Source of the DNA: an uncultured Hungatella sp.
Lineage (GTDB): Bacteria > Bacillota > Clostridia > Lachnospirales > Lachnospiraceae
Assembly: GCA_949879025.1 (NCBI GenBank)
Contig: CATLBO010000005.1
Span: forward strand, 1-64,000
Length of the DNA stretch: 64,000 nt
Direction of reading: 5' to 3'
Shown: positions 1 through 10,507 of the stretch, piece by piece
How the letters are laid out: each line of letters begins with the position of its first letter
How positions within the stretch are numbered: position 1 is the stretch's first letter
Program-made: the position numbers and the translations under genes
Notes under the pieces: model-generated
What the model saw: only the letters and a program-made list of their open reading frames with translations
Databases searched by the model: none
What the model was told of the DNA's origin: nothing

Positions 1-711
1 CTTCTGGCACAGGAAATCGGCTGCTCTCCTGATCAGATTCTGGACTACGACATCTGTCTTTACAATCTGGACTCCTGTACTACCCTGGGCCTTGAAGGAG
101 AATTCTTCACTGCTCCCCGCATCGATAACCTGACTTCTGTTCAGGCCTGTCTTTCAGCCATTGCTTCCGGCTTCCGCACAGGAGGCATCAATGTCATTTC
201 CCTTTATGACAATGAGGAAGTAGGAAGCCGTACCAAACAAGGTGCGTTTTCCGCTGTCACAGACAGAGTTCTGGAAAAAATATATCTGTCCCTTGGATAT
301 TCCAGGCAGCAGTATTTAAATGCAGTTATGGACGGGTTCCTTTTATCCATGGACGTGGCCCATGCCATCCACCCAAACCACAAGGAAAAATGCGATATAA
401 AAAACCAGATTTTCCCAGGAGACGGAATTGCAATAAAAATGGCTGCAGCCCAGTCCTACGCCACAGATGCTTCCTGCATCAGCGTTATTGAGGATATCTG
501 CCGCCGCAGCCGTATTCCGTACAAAAAATTCTCCAACCGCTCCGACATAAAAGGAGGAGCCACTCTGGGTACTATTTCCTCCGCCATGCTGTCCATGAAG
601 ACCGTGGACATAGGCGTCCCTATTCTTGCCATGCATTCTGCCCGGGAGATTATGGGCACAAATGACCAGACAGCCTTAGTAGCTCTGGCTTCCGAATTCT
701 TCTTGGTATAA
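1..711 (+). CDS. M18 family aminopeptidase, C-terminal part (5' end outside window)
   Basis: Frame 1 open from base 1 to the TAA at 709-711; LYDNEEVGS...MDVAHAIHPN...GTISSA...HSAREIMG motifs of M18 aminopeptidases. Confidence 0.93.
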   Translation, partial: LLAQEIGCSPDQILDYDICLYNLDSCTTLGLEGEFFTAPRIDNLTSVQACLSAIASGFRTGGINVISLYDNEEVGSRTKQGAFSAVTDRVLEKIYLSLGYSRQQYLNAVMDGFLLSMDVAHAIHPNHKEKCDIKNQIFPGDGIAIKMAAAQSYATDASCISVIEDICRRSRIPYKKFSNRSDIKGGATLGTISSAMLSMKTVDIGVPILAMHSAREIMGTNDQTALVALASEFFLV

Positions 712-1659
712 TTCAAAAAAATCCGATGTCACCACTTGTTCCCCGCCTTCAAAGGTAATCTGGGACCACTCCTCATCTGGAATGGACACCCTGTGTTCAT
801 TCTCAAACTGCCCGTAAATCTGCTGAAAGGCCCAGTTCTTACGTTCCTTGTAAATCTGGGCCTTTCTTTCCCTTGTAGCATCCATCTCATAATCATTGAC
901 ACATTGAATAATGCAGTACATTCCGTCAGACTCCACAACAGGGCTGATTTCCCCTGATGCCAGGTTAAACGCTGCTTCCTCCAGGGCTTCTGGCTCCTCC
1001 CCCCGCCAAAGCTTCCGCTCCTGGGGGCTTGCTCCCGTCACATCCCTGACTACTGACGAAAAATCGCCGCCCTCTTCCATCATGCGCCCATAAATGGTTT
1101 CCGCCTTTACTCTGTCACCTGTTTCAGCCAGCCGTATGGTAATGACCTTTGCCTCGCTGTCGCTGACTTCCAGATCCAGCCCATCTGTCAGCACTTCCAC
1201 CACCTTGTTGGCAATGTAATAATCCTCATACAAAATCACAGCATCTTCCTCTGAAATGCCTAAATATTCAATCTCGCTTCTGGACAAAGATGAATAATAA
1301 TTTCTGGCCACTCTTCTGACTCTGTCCGCTTCTCTGCCGGACAAGGTAATTCCCCTGTCTTTTGCCAGCAAGGTCATGGTTTTCATATTTTCCAGGAATA
1401 TGCGTACCTGCCCCAAAAAGTACCTGCCGAAGGTATCCCCGTCTTCCATAATAGCATCCCAGATCCTGTCTGTGTAAACCTGCTCATACCGGTTCCTCTC
1501 CGTTAATGCGATCACCATCATCTGGGATCTGGTATACCCCACTGTCTCCAATGTTTCCGCCCCGCTGGGAACTTCCTTTTGGGAACACCCACAGGCAAAT
1601 AATACCAGCAAAATGGCAGTCAGAATGCCAATACACTTCCGTCTGTCTTTCTTTCTCAT
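676..1659 (-). CDS. Peptidylprolyl isomerase/foldase-like lipoprotein (SurA/PrsA type)
   Basis: Lipobox LLVLFACGCS; PPIC-like region ...EEAAFNLASGEISPVVESDGMYCIIQ; 3' end overlaps the convergent M18 gene. Confidence 0.8.
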   Translation of the reverse strand: MRKKDRRKCIGILTAILLVLFACGCSQKEVPSGAETLETVGYTRSQMMVIALTERNRYEQVYTDRIWDAIMEDGDTFGRYFLGQVRIFLENMKTMTLLAKDRGITLSGREADRVRRVARNYYSSLSRSEIEYLGISEEDAVILYEDYYIANKVVEVLTDGLDLEVSDSEAKVITIRLAETGDRVKAETIYGRMMEEGGDFSSVVRDVTGASPQERKLWRGEEPEALEEAAFNLASGEISPVVESDGMYCIIQCVNDYEMDATRERKAQIYKERKNWAFQQIYGQFENEHRVSIPDEEWSQITFEGGEQVVTSDFFELYQEEFGSQSY

Positions 1660-1765
1660 TTAAAAGATTCCTTTCCATAATGATCTCACACATGAGGTAA
1701 GGCCAGCCAACCCTTGTCAGAACCAATTCCGATAAATGAAATACTGCAAACCAGTGAACATGAGG

Positions 1766-2551
1766 CTACAGAAGCAGCTTAAGGATTTTCAGAACGCCGC
1801 CGTTTACATTGCTGTCAGCCTGGAACCTTGCAGCTTTTTTCACCTCTTCTCTGGCGTTGCCTACAGCAAAGCTGTAATACGAGCGTTCCAGCATCTCAAT
1901 GTCATTTAGCTGATCGCCAAAAGCCATGGTTTCCTCCGGCTTTATATCCAGATTATCCTGCAAAACCTGAATCGCCTGCCCTTTGCACACCCCTGGAGCC
2001 ATGGCATCCATCCACATGTCACCTGAAATCGTCATTTTCATCTGGCTTCCAAATTTGTCTGTCAGCCCCTTGACAGCTGCCTGAATCCCATGAGCCTTAT
2101 AGGCAGACACTTTAATAATCTCATCAGAAACCTGAGTTAGGTCTTTCACCTTTTTTACCTGGAACTTATATCCGTTAATAATCCAATCTACAAACTCTTT
2201 ATTTTCCGTATCCACATAGACCACGTCCGGCCCGCCTGCCATTACTTCCAATTCCGGACTCTTCCTGATCTCCCTGATCAGTTCCATGGCCGTATCCCGG
2301 TGAATGGGATTCAGAAAAAGATTTCTGCCATGGCACCCCACATAGGCCCCATTGTCAGATAAGTAAAACACTTTCTCTTTAATCGGTTCAAAAACAGCCT
2401 CGATACTGGCCCATTGCCGTCCGCTGGCTGCTGCAAACTGAATTCCCTTTTCCCGCAACTTTAAAATCACATCAAAAAATTCCGGATTCAGCCGATGCTC
2501 TCCGTCCTTTACCAGCGTTCCGTCAATATCGCTTGCTATCAGTTTAATCAT
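1766..2551 (-). CDS. Cof-type HAD-IIB family hydrolase
   Basis: MIKLIASDIDGTLV start and C-terminal FGDQLNDIEML motif. Confidence 0.92.
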   Translation of the reverse strand: MIKLIASDIDGTLVKDGEHRLNPEFFDVILKLREKGIQFAAASGRQWASIEAVFEPIKEKVFYLSDNGAYVGCHGRNLFLNPIHRDTAMELIREIRKSPELEVMAGGPDVVYVDTENKEFVDWIINGYKFQVKKVKDLTQVSDEIIKVSAYKAHGIQAAVKGLTDKFGSQMKMTISGDMWMDAMAPGVCKGQAIQVLQDNLDIKPEETMAFGDQLNDIEMLERSYYSFAVGNAREEVKKAARFQADSNVNGGVLKILKLLL

Positions 2552-3155
2552 ATGATTCCTCCTCTTCCATCAACCGCTTCCACTCCTGCAGAACCCGTCC
2601 TACCGGAAGCCCTACTACATTATTATAATCTCCGCAAATCCCCTGTATATAAGCTGCAAACCTTCCCTGAATCCCGTATGCCCCTGCTTTATCCATAGGT
2701 TCCTCTGTCTGGGCATAGTCCTGGATCTCATCATTTGTCATAGGATACACAAAAACCTCTGTCTTCTCTGCAAAGGTAACCCCTTTGCTGCCTTTTTCCC
2801 CTTTGTAAATCAAAGTGACACCTGTATACACCTGATGGCTCCGCCCCTGAAGCAGACATATCATCCCCTTCGCTTCCTCATGGCTTTCAGGTTTTCCTAA
2901 AATCCGGCCTTCCACTGCCACAACCGTATCCGCTCCCAGTATCAGCGTCCCTGCAGGCACCTGAGCTGCCACGTCCTCTGCTTTCCGGGCGGACAGATCC
3001 ATAACCACCTCTTTAGGTACTGCAGATGTGATCCGCTCTTCTATCCGGCTGGGCTTTACCTGCGGTTCAATCCCAATCTGGCAAAGCAGTTCCCGTCGTC
3101 TGGGGGAGCCTGAAGCCAGTATCATGGTTATATTCCTTATATCTGCAACCGTCAT
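2544..3155 (-). CDS. maf: Maf family nucleotide pyrophosphatase
   Basis: ILASGSPRRRELL ... ILGADTVVAVEGRILGKP ... YGIQGRFAAYIQGICGDYNNVVGLP. Confidence 0.93.
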   Translation of the reverse strand: MTVADIRNITMILASGSPRRRELLCQIGIEPQVKPSRIEERITSAVPKEVVMDLSARKAEDVAAQVPAGTLILGADTVVAVEGRILGKPESHEEAKGMICLLQGRSHQVYTGVTLIYKGEKGSKGVTFAEKTEVFVYPMTNDEIQDYAQTEEPMDKAGAYGIQGRFAAYIQGICGDYNNVVGLPVGRVLQEWKRLMEEEESYD

Positions 3156-3283
3156 CTCCTCTGCATTTCCTTTCTGTGTAAATAACTCTTCCCATTATAA
3201 AACATTACAGGAACTTCTACGGATTATTTTACGATATCTGATGCAAATATTCAATGCATTTCCTCCTATGCCCAATAAAAAGG

Positions 3284-3311
3284 CGTCCGCCCTGCTTTTC
3301 GCTTACGGACG
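3284..3311 (-). terminator. Intrinsic terminator overlapping the 3' end of the 3303-3860 gene
   Basis: CGTCCG...CGGACG stem followed by GCCTTTTTATT on the minus strand. Confidence 0.65.
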
Positions 3312-3860
3312 AACGCTTAACCTCCCTATGACCTGCTTTTGTTCCTCTCCCCGGGTTCGTATCTGATGCTGCAGGCACCATAAGAAATCTGTCAGATAAA
3401 ACAGCACCAAAGTCACTGCCAGCCTTTTCTCAAACCTTTGAGGCACAAAACCAGTCAGATGCATCAAAAACCCGTTAAGAAACCGAAAATACACGATTCC
3501 CAAAAGCCCCCATCCAAGGCTGCTTTCCAGACAGATGATCCCTTTATAGTTAAACTTCTTCATGCTGTAGTCCCACCAGAAGCTGCCAAACAGCCGGATC
3601 ATGGCCCTGGCAGTCACCAGTTCCATAACCGTAGCCATAATCATGGCCGCCATATACAGCTTTACCGTACTGTCAGCCAGGGGGCTTAAAAGAAAGTTGG
3701 CGCCAATAGCCCCAAAGCCGTAAATAATGCAAAAAGGCCCGTGGCCAAACCCCCGGTTCAGAACCGGAGTACGGTTTTCATAGGTGAGAACCACGCATTC
3801 CAGCAGATACCCCAGCAAGCTGCAGAGAAAAAACCAATTAATCATATAATAGACATTCAT
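3303..3860 (-). CDS. Putative ABC transporter permease-like membrane protein (CmpB/YmaB-like)
   Basis: MNVYYMINWFFLCSLLGYLLECVVLTYENRTPVLNRGFGHGPFCIIYGFGA; the internal ATG at 3860 is preferred to the ORF start. Confidence 0.7.
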   Translation of the reverse strand: MNVYYMINWFFLCSLLGYLLECVVLTYENRTPVLNRGFGHGPFCIIYGFGAIGANFLLSPLADSTVKLYMAAMIMATVMELVTARAMIRLFGSFWWDYSMKKFNYKGIICLESSLGWGLLGIVYFRFLNGFLMHLTGFVPQRFEKRLAVTLVLFYLTDFLWCLQHQIRTRGEEQKQVIGRLSVRP

Positions 3861-3995
3861 ACTTCCCTCCACGTAAAACGCCTGCAGACATCCGGCAGGC
3901 ATGGTAATATTTCACATGTTAGAGTATATCGCATCTTGTTTTAAAATACAAGTACAATATCTTAACGTTTTTCTAACATTCTTTTATTTTGCTGC

Positions 3996-4454
3996 TTAAT
4001 AAGCCATATTTACCAGCAAAGCAATTGCAATCCCCAAAACTGCACCTGCAAACACCTGCAGCGGCGTATGTCCAACGAATTCTTTCAGTTTCTTCTGGAA
4101 TTCGTGATTGTTCAGTTTAAAAAAATCCTGCTCTAAGATCATGTTGAGAAGCTTAGCCTGCTTCCCTGTTTCCTGACGCACTCCTATGGCATCATACATC
4201 ACTACTGCCGCCAAAACAAAGCTGACTGCAAATTCCGGTGACGACACGCCACAGCAGATTCCGCTGGAAACCACCAGAGCGCAAACGGTCGAAGAGTGGG
4301 AACTGGGCATCCCTCCTGATCCCACAAGACGCTCTGGAGAAAAACCGTGGTTCAGAGTACAGTCAATAATGGTTTTCAGTACCTGGGCCACCACCCATCC
4401 GGTCACCGAACTGACTAGTATCTGATTCTCAAGCATTTCCTGCCACACATCCAT
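3996..4454 (-). CDS. Divergent PAP2 family protein (YuiD-like)
   Basis: GGMPSSHSSTVCAL and YDAIGVRQETGKQAKLLN motifs. Confidence 0.88.
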   Translation of the reverse strand: MDVWQEMLENQILVSSVTGWVVAQVLKTIIDCTLNHGFSPERLVGSGGMPSSHSSTVCALVVSSGICCGVSSPEFAVSFVLAAVVMYDAIGVRQETGKQAKLLNMILEQDFFKLNNHEFQKKLKEFVGHTPLQVFAGAVLGIAIALLVNMAY

Positions 4455-4556
4455 CGTATTCTCCTGTCACCCCAGGCCTTCCCGGCCTATCCATCTTAAG
4501 AATTTCCAAAAATCCCAACCTTATATTCATGCAGCCGCTTTCCCGCAACTATGCTC

Positions 4557-5093
4557 TCATCCCATCTGTTTCGGCCAAACCGCCACCACAAGCCAGTCTT
4601 TGGCATGGCCGAAAAATTCCGTAAGCCCACACAGCTTATCCGCATATAAAATCGCATACCCTTCCCAGGACTTAGGCGGTATAGGCGTTAACGGCCACAT
4701 ATGCCTCAAAATCATGTCCTGTTCCTTTTTTGATACCTGAAAGTATTTCACAGCGTTGTTCATGGCTACCCTGGGATGGGTAAACCCGTGAAAATGTTCT
4801 CCTGTTTCCTTGGCATGGGTATGCCAGTCATACAAAAACAGATCATGAAGCAGCCCGGCTCTGGCCGCTGATCGGCTGTCCCATCCTCTGTTCCTGCATA
4901 TCTCATAGGCAATATAAGAAACCTGTATGCAATGTTCCTTGCAGGTAGTATGGCCATGCTGGATAAACTGATCCATGGACTGAAACACCTTATTTTCTAA
5001 GATATCCCGAACACATGCCATATATTCCTCGTCCCTGCTCCATCGGGCGCTTTTCTGCAAAAGCTCTTCTTTCCTCATTCTCTCCCTGCTCAT
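4557..5093 (-). CDS. HD domain protein (predicted phosphohydrolase)
   Basis: RAGLLHDLFLYDWHTH...HGFTHPRVA; ORF extends to 5201 but ATG at 5093 has a better RBS context. Confidence 0.8.
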   Translation of the reverse strand: MSRERMRKEELLQKSARWSRDEEYMACVRDILENKVFQSMDQFIQHGHTTCKEHCIQVSYIAYEICRNRGWDSRSAARAGLLHDLFLYDWHTHAKETGEHFHGFTHPRVAMNNAVKYFQVSKKEQDMILRHMWPLTPIPPKSWEGYAILYADKLCGLTEFFGHAKDWLVVAVWPKQMG

Positions 5094-5228
5094 TCCCTGT
5101 TTCCTTCCCCAAAATATACCAAATACTATGATTACAAAGAGGCAGTTTGGCACAATCAGTGCAGGAAACGCACCTACTATGCCAAACCGCCCTATTGCCA
5201 TTTAATCATTGTTTATAAGCAGCCCTTC

Positions 5229-6674
5229 TCAATAACCTATCAGCCAGTCATACAGCTCCTGATACTTAAGAGCTGAGGCATTCCAGGAATAGTCCTTAGC
5301 CATAGCTCTGTCAATCAGCTTATTCCACTCCCGTTTCTTATCATAGTAGACTCTCTCCGCATATCTGACAGACGCCAGCATCTCATGGGCATTATAATTA
5401 GTAAATGAAAATCCTGTGCCAGTGCCTTCAAATTCATTATATGGCTCAACTGTATCTTTTAAACCTCCTGTTTCCCTGACAATGGGAACCGTGCCGTAAC
5501 GCAGGGCCATCAGCTGGCTCAGGCCGCAGGGTTCAAACAGGGACGGCATTAAAAACGCATCAGAAGCTGCATAAATCTTGTGAGACATAGGCTCGGAGTA
5601 ATAAATCAGCGCAGCTACCTTGCCCGGATATTTCCATGCAAAATGGCGGAACATATTCTCGTAGCGCTCCTCGCCGGTTCCCAAAACCACCAGCTGAATG
5701 GCGTCGCTGCACAAGTCCTCCATCACATATTGGATCAGATCAAATCCCTTCTGGTCCGTCAGCCTGGATACAACGCCGATCATCATCCTGCCGTCATCCT
5801 CATCCAGCCCCAGCTCCCTCTGAAGAGCTCTTTTGTTTTTAATCTTCTCCTTGCGGAAATTCCTGGCATCATAAACCTGCTCGATCATGGAATCGGTAGC
5901 AGGATTGAAATCGTCATAATCAATACCGTTTACAATTCCTCTTAAGCTCCCGGAACGGGCTCTCATAAGGCCGTCCAGGCCCTCCCCGTAAAACGGCATC
6001 TTAATCTCTTCCGCATAAGTGTCGCTTACAGTAGTAATGGCATCTGCAAATACCACGCCGCCTTTGAGCAGATTGCCATCCTTATAAGCCTCCAGCTTAT
6101 CCGGTGCAAAATAGTAATTGGAAAGCCCTGAAAATCTCTGGATGGTCTTTACGTCCCACACACCCTGGAACTTCAGGTTATGGATGGTGAATACAGACTT
6201 CATGTTGCAGAAGAACTCACCGCCGCGGAAACGATCTTTCAGGTAAACAGGGATCAGGCCTGTCTGCCAGTCATGGCAGTGTACCACATCTGGCTGGAAT
6301 CCAATGACCGGCAGTGCGGAAAGGGCCGCATTGCAGAAGAATGAAAACTTCTCCAGATCATACAGCCAATCCCCATATGGCTTCGGACCGGAAAAATATC
6401 CTTCGTTGTCAATAAAATAGAAATGAATTCCCTCATGCTCATAATGCATGATTCCAACATAGCGGCTCTGTCCCATATAATCCATATAGAAATGGTCAAT
6501 GTAGTCCATCTTATCACGCCACTCCTGCTTAATGCAGAGATACTTCGGAATCATGACTCTCACATCATAATACTCCTTATTAAAACACTTAGGCAAAGAA
6601 CCGACAACATCCGCCAGCCCGCCGGTTTTAATAAAAGGCACAGCCTCTGAAGCAACAAACAAAATCTTTTTCAT
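5229..6674 (-). CDS. glgA: Glycogen synthase (GlgA)
   Basis: MKKILFVASEAVPFIKTGGLADVVGSLPK; C-terminal FEPCGLSQLMALRYGTVPIVRETGGLKDTV; RBS GGAGGTTATTTCAA before ATG at 6674. Confidence 0.96.
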   Translation of the reverse strand: MKKILFVASEAVPFIKTGGLADVVGSLPKCFNKEYYDVRVMIPKYLCIKQEWRDKMDYIDHFYMDYMGQSRYVGIMHYEHEGIHFYFIDNEGYFSGPKPYGDWLYDLEKFSFFCNAALSALPVIGFQPDVVHCHDWQTGLIPVYLKDRFRGGEFFCNMKSVFTIHNLKFQGVWDVKTIQRFSGLSNYYFAPDKLEAYKDGNLLKGGVVFADAITTVSDTYAEEIKMPFYGEGLDGLMRARSGSLRGIVNGIDYDDFNPATDSMIEQVYDARNFRKEKIKNKRALQRELGLDEDDGRMMIGVVSRLTDQKGFDLIQYVMEDLCSDAIQLVVLGTGEERYENMFRHFAWKYPGKVAALIYYSEPMSHKIYAASDAFLMPSLFEPCGLSQLMALRYGTVPIVRETGGLKDTVEPYNEFEGTGTGFSFTNYNAHEMLASVRYAERVYYDKKREWNKLIDRAMAKDYSWNASALKYQELYDWLIGY

Positions 6675-6893
6675 TTGAAATAACCTCCTCATTTGGAGCG
6701 AATCTCGCAACCCTTATAGCTTTAGTATACAACATTTTTGGGATTTTAGGAAGTACATTCTTGTATTTTGCAGTTGTTTTTGTTATTATTGGTCCCTAAC
6801 TGCAAACCAAACCAGATATGCCGCAATAATTTTGTGCATTCTGCACAGTTGTAACCATACTTCCTTTGGCATCCCTATGTAGTGCCCCCATTC

Positions 6894-7703
6894 TTACAAT
6901 CTTTTATAGTCCAGACGGATTTTATCGGAGAGAAGTGCAATAAATTCCGAATTGGTAGGTTTTCCTTTTCCATTGCTTACCGTATATCCAAAAATAGCAT
7001 TAATAGTGTCCATGCTTCCCCGGCTCCATGCCACCTCAATGGCATGTCGGATCGCCCGTTCCACACGGCTTGGGGTCGTCTGATGCTTTTTTGCAATGCT
7101 GGGATAAAGCACTTTGGTCACAGAAGTCAGCATCTCCTGATCTTCAACGGAAATGGTAATGGCATCTCTTAAATACTGATATCCTTTGATGTGGGCCGGA
7201 ACGCCAATCTCATGGAGAATCTGCGTCACGTCATTTTCCAGGTTCTGCTCCATATAGTCCAGCATGCTCTCAAAAGGCTTCACCTTGCGGGTTCCTGCCA
7301 GGTTCAGTCCTCTGGATTTATTCCCCCGGCCGCCGATCCGGCGTATCTTATCCACCAGCACCTCTTTTTTAAAAGGCTTCATTACAAAATAACTGGCTCC
7401 TATTCCGAATGCGTCTTCTGTCACATTCTCGCTTCCAGCTGCTGATACTACGATAAAACAGGGATTTTTATCTAAATTGCCTTCTGCTTTCACCTTTTCC
7501 ATTACTTCCACACCGTCCATTCCCGGCATGATCACATCCAGAAGCACCACATCCGGCTTTGAATCCACAATCATCTTGTAAGCTTCATCGCCTGTTTTTG
7601 CATTTCCCACCACTTCGATTCCGTCTTCATTTTTCAGCATATCTTTCAATAATTCCATGGTTTTCGGGTTATCCTCTGCAATTGCAACGTTTAATGCTGT
7701 CAT
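6894..7703 (-). CDS. spo0A: Sporulation transcription factor Spo0A
   Basis: REC domain [16 protein letters not shown]-terminal [42 protein letters not shown] before ATG at 7703. Confidence 0.97.
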   Translation of the reverse strand: MTALNVAIAEDNPKTMELLKDMLKNEDGIEVVGNAKTGDEAYKMIVDSKPDVVLLDVIMPGMDGVEVMEKVKAEGNLDKNPCFIVVSAAGSENVTEDAFGIGASYFVMKPFKKEVLVDKIRRIGGRGNKSRGLNLAGTRKVKPFESMLDYMEQNLENDVTQILHEIGVPAHIKGYQYLRDAITISVEDQEMLTSVTKVLYPSIAKKHQTTPSRVERAIRHAIEVAWSRGSMDTINAIFGYTVSNGKGKPTNSEFIALLSDKIRLDYKRL

Positions 7704-7768
7704 TTTGTGTCCTCCTTTTCGCTGGTAAGATGTATTATAGTCTGTCATTTTCCCTGCTTGCAACGAAT

Positions 7769-7775
7769 TTCGACC
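7769..7775 (-). promoter_or_regulatory. Possible 0A box upstream of spo0A
   Basis: GGTCGAA on the minus strand, 6/7 match to TGTCGAA, 66 nt upstream of the spo0A ATG. Confidence 0.3.
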
Positions 7776-8018
7776 GCAAGTTTCCCCTTATTTCGCATTT
7801 TTAAAATACAAACTTTCCCCCACAGATTCTCCCTAAAAATTCATAATTCCTATGTAACCTGTAACCTTTTTCGATCAACACCTCCTTCAGATATAAAACA
7901 GCTGGCACACCGCTTCTTACGCCAAAGCGCTGCTGCCGTTTTCGTTCTGTGAATAGCCTGATACTATGCATTCCTCGAAGGGTATTGCTTTACAAAACGC
8001 ACTCTGCAAAGCAAAAAA

Positions 8019-8038
8019 GGCGCCTGCCAGACAGCGCC
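8019..8038 (-). terminator. Intrinsic terminator downstream of DUF4321 gene
   Basis: GGCGC...GCGCC stem followed by TTTTTTGC on the minus strand. Confidence 0.6.
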
Positions 8039-8299
8039 CTAAATCATCCGGTAAATAATCAGAGCCAGGGCTACGCCAATGATACTGGCCATTGTAATCC
8101 GAATGGTTAGTCCAAATGTAATGACAATCACTCCGAGATTGACAACAAGCGGTGAATCAAGTCCAAATGACTGTCCAAAATTCAGCCACGACACTCCGGG
8201 GATATTTTGTGCCACATCCCCCAAAAAGCTTCCCAGCACAATCCCGGACAGTAAAAGTACTAATAAAACCCAAAAGCTTTTATAACCCATCTTTTTCAT
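8039..8299 (-). CDS. DUF4321 family membrane protein
   Basis: Small two-TM protein MKKMGYKSFWVLLVLLLSGIVLGSFLGDV... Confidence 0.75.
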   Translation of the reverse strand: MKKMGYKSFWVLLVLLLSGIVLGSFLGDVAQNIPGVSWLNFGQSFGLDSPLVVNLGVIVITFGLTIRITMASIIGVALALIIYRMI

Positions 8300-8486
8300 T
8301 CCTCTCTTCTCACTTTAGTTTAGCACAACAAGAAAAATGTGACAACAACAAAATAACCTGTCTATCAAAAACTCATACCTTTTTCTATGCCTCTTGGCCT
8401 CAAAAGGAAAAAATTCTATAGGTTACGAAAAGGCTTTAAAACCAGGCAGCCTTGTACCTCTCATAAAAACCTGTAAAACGCCAATA

Positions 8487-8521
8487 ATCCCGGAACCCGC
8501 TTTTTGGCGGACTTCCGGGAT
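8487..8521 (-). terminator. Terminator hairpin downstream of the NhaC-family gene
   Basis: ATCCCGGAA...TTCCGGGAT with inner CCGC/GCGG. Confidence 0.6.
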
Positions 8522-8564
8522 CTGAAATCTTGTTCTGTTCTAATAGGCCTTCTGGCAAAAGCTT

Positions 8565-10187
8565 CTATTCTTCTGCAACCATGTTTCCCCGCAGCTTTAT
8601 CGCAAACAGAACTCCCACCATCAGCAAAATACCTGTGGGAAGAGCAATCCAGGCGCTCTGCACAAAGCCAGCAACAATATAGGTTACAAAAGATACTGCC
8701 GCAGCAGCCACTGCATAGGGCAGCTGAGTCGTCACATGGTTCACATGTTCGCACTGGGCTCCCGCTGAGGCCATAATCGTAGTATCAGAAATAGGGGAAC
8801 AGTGATCTCCGCACACTGCCCCTGCCATACATGCAGAGATGGATATGATCATCAGCTGCGGATTGCTGTTCTGGAACACTGCCACAACAATGGGAATCAG
8901 GATTCCAAAGGTTCCCCATGAAGTCCCTGTGGCAAATGCCAGAAGACATCCCACCACGAAAATAATCGCAGGGAGGAAATTAAGGAATCCCTTTGCGCTG
9001 GCCTCCACCATGCCTGCCACATACACATCCGCCCCCAGGCTGTCTGTCATGGCCTTTAAAGACCAGGCAAAGGTCAAAATCATAATGGCGGGAACCATGG
9101 CTTTAAATCCTTCGGGTATACAGGCCATACATTCAGAAAATTTTAATATGCGGCGGATCTGATAAAGGCCGATGGTAATCAGCAGTCCGAAAAAGCTTCC
9201 GTATGTGAGACCCAGGGAGGCATCTGATTCTGAAAATGCAGTGACAAAATCTGTCCCTGCGAAGAATCCTCCTGTATACAGCATTCCGATGACACAGCAG
9301 ATAATCAGGGAAATAATGGGAATCAAAAGGTCTATTACCGTTCCCTTCGCTTCCACAACTTCATCCTTTGCCAAGCCATATGGACGCCCTGGCGTTGTGT
9401 ACAGATCTCCCTTCAGCGCATTGGACTCATGAATCTTCATGGTTCCGAATTCCTCTTTCATAAGAACCATGCCCACCATCATTACGATGGTCAGGATGGC
9501 ATAAAAATTGTAGGGGATCGCCCGCATGAAAATGGAAAATCCGTCCTCTCCCTCTACGAATCCCGTGACTGCCGCTGCCCAGGAAGAAATAGGGGCGATG
9601 ATGCATACTGGAGCCGCCGTAGCATCAATCAGATAAGCCAGTTTAGCCCTGGACACTTTAAATTTATCTGTTACAGGTCTCATGACGCTTCCCACTGTAA
9701 GGCAGTTAAAATAATCATCAATAAAAATCAGAACCCCCAGAAGGATGGTTGCCAATTGGGCTCCTACCCGGTTGTGAATCTTGGAAGCAGCAAACTGCCC
9801 GAAAGCAGCAGAACCTCCTGCTTTGTTCATCAGGCACACCATAGCTCCCAGAATTACCAAAAAGACCAGGATGCCTACATTATAGCTGTCAGACAGGGAG
9901 CCAATGATTCCGTCCTCAAAAATATGGGTAATGGTCATCTCAAAATTAAATCCTGAATACAGAAGACCTCCCATCAGAATTCCCACAAACAGGGAACTGT
10001 AGACCTCCTTGGTAATCAGGGCCAGGCCAATGGCCACAATGGGCGGCACCAGAGCCCAGAATGTGGAATACATAACCGGCACATACTCTGTCTCCTCCTC
10101 GGCAGCCAAGACCGTAATACAGCAGGCCAGGGCCAAAAGGAAAGCAGCCGCAATCGTGCCAAAAGCTTTCTTCTTTGTCATGTACAT
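8565..10187 (-). CDS. NhaC family transporter, probable lysine-regulated LysW-type
   Basis: NhaC-type multi-TM protein (GDHCSPISDTTIMASAGAQCEHVNHVTTQLPYA); preceded by a lysine riboswitch. Confidence 0.9.
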   Translation of the reverse strand: MYMTKKKAFGTIAAAFLLALACCITVLAAEEETEYVPVMYSTFWALVPPIVAIGLALITKEVYSSLFVGILMGGLLYSGFNFEMTITHIFEDGIIGSLSDSYNVGILVFLVILGAMVCLMNKAGGSAAFGQFAASKIHNRVGAQLATILLGVLIFIDDYFNCLTVGSVMRPVTDKFKVSRAKLAYLIDATAAPVCIIAPISSWAAAVTGFVEGEDGFSIFMRAIPYNFYAILTIVMMVGMVLMKEEFGTMKIHESNALKGDLYTTPGRPYGLAKDEVVEAKGTVIDLLIPIISLIICCVIGMLYTGGFFAGTDFVTAFSESDASLGLTYGSFFGLLITIGLYQIRRILKFSECMACIPEGFKAMVPAIMILTFAWSLKAMTDSLGADVYVAGMVEASAKGFLNFLPAIIFVVGCLLAFATGTSWGTFGILIPIVVAVFQNSNPQLMIISISACMAGAVCGDHCSPISDTTIMASAGAQCEHVNHVTTQLPYAVAAAAVSFVTYIVAGFVQSAWIALPTGILLMVGVLFAIKLRGNMVAEE

Positions 10188-10281
10188 GATTTTCTCTCCT
10201 CTTTTCTTTTTGTGTTCGCTTATTTTTAAGGAAAGCTATCAGGCCTTGCTTTGGCTAAATTGCTTTCCGGATATAAAAACG

Positions 10282-10319
10282 CCACAAACATCTGTTCCCG
10301 CAAGGAAACGCGTTTGTGG
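10282..10319 (-). terminator. Expression-platform terminator of the lysine riboswitch
   Basis: CCACAAAC...GTTTGTGG stem followed by CGTTTTTAT on the minus strand. Confidence 0.85.
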
Positions 10320-10344
10320 TGTGTTAAAACCTGGAACCTGACAA

Positions 10345-10507
10345 CACAGATAGCGCTCCACATACGTGACAGTACGCCGCATATTCTGCGTCGTCCCAGA
10401 ACCTTATGCCTGAACCGGCAAAAAGCCCTTCGGCGAAATCCCCTTTCTCAGGAAACAGCGGTTCAGCTATGATCCCCTGATACTCTTGAATCCCGCACCT
10501 CTATCAT
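10345..10507 (-). ncRNA. Lysine riboswitch (L box)
   Basis: Minus strand: GATAGAGGTGCGGGATTCAAGAGTATC ... AAGGGGATTTCGCCGAAGG ... TACTGTCACGTATGTGGAGCGCTATC; P1 GATAG/CTATC and the L-box core motifs are present. Confidence 0.95.
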
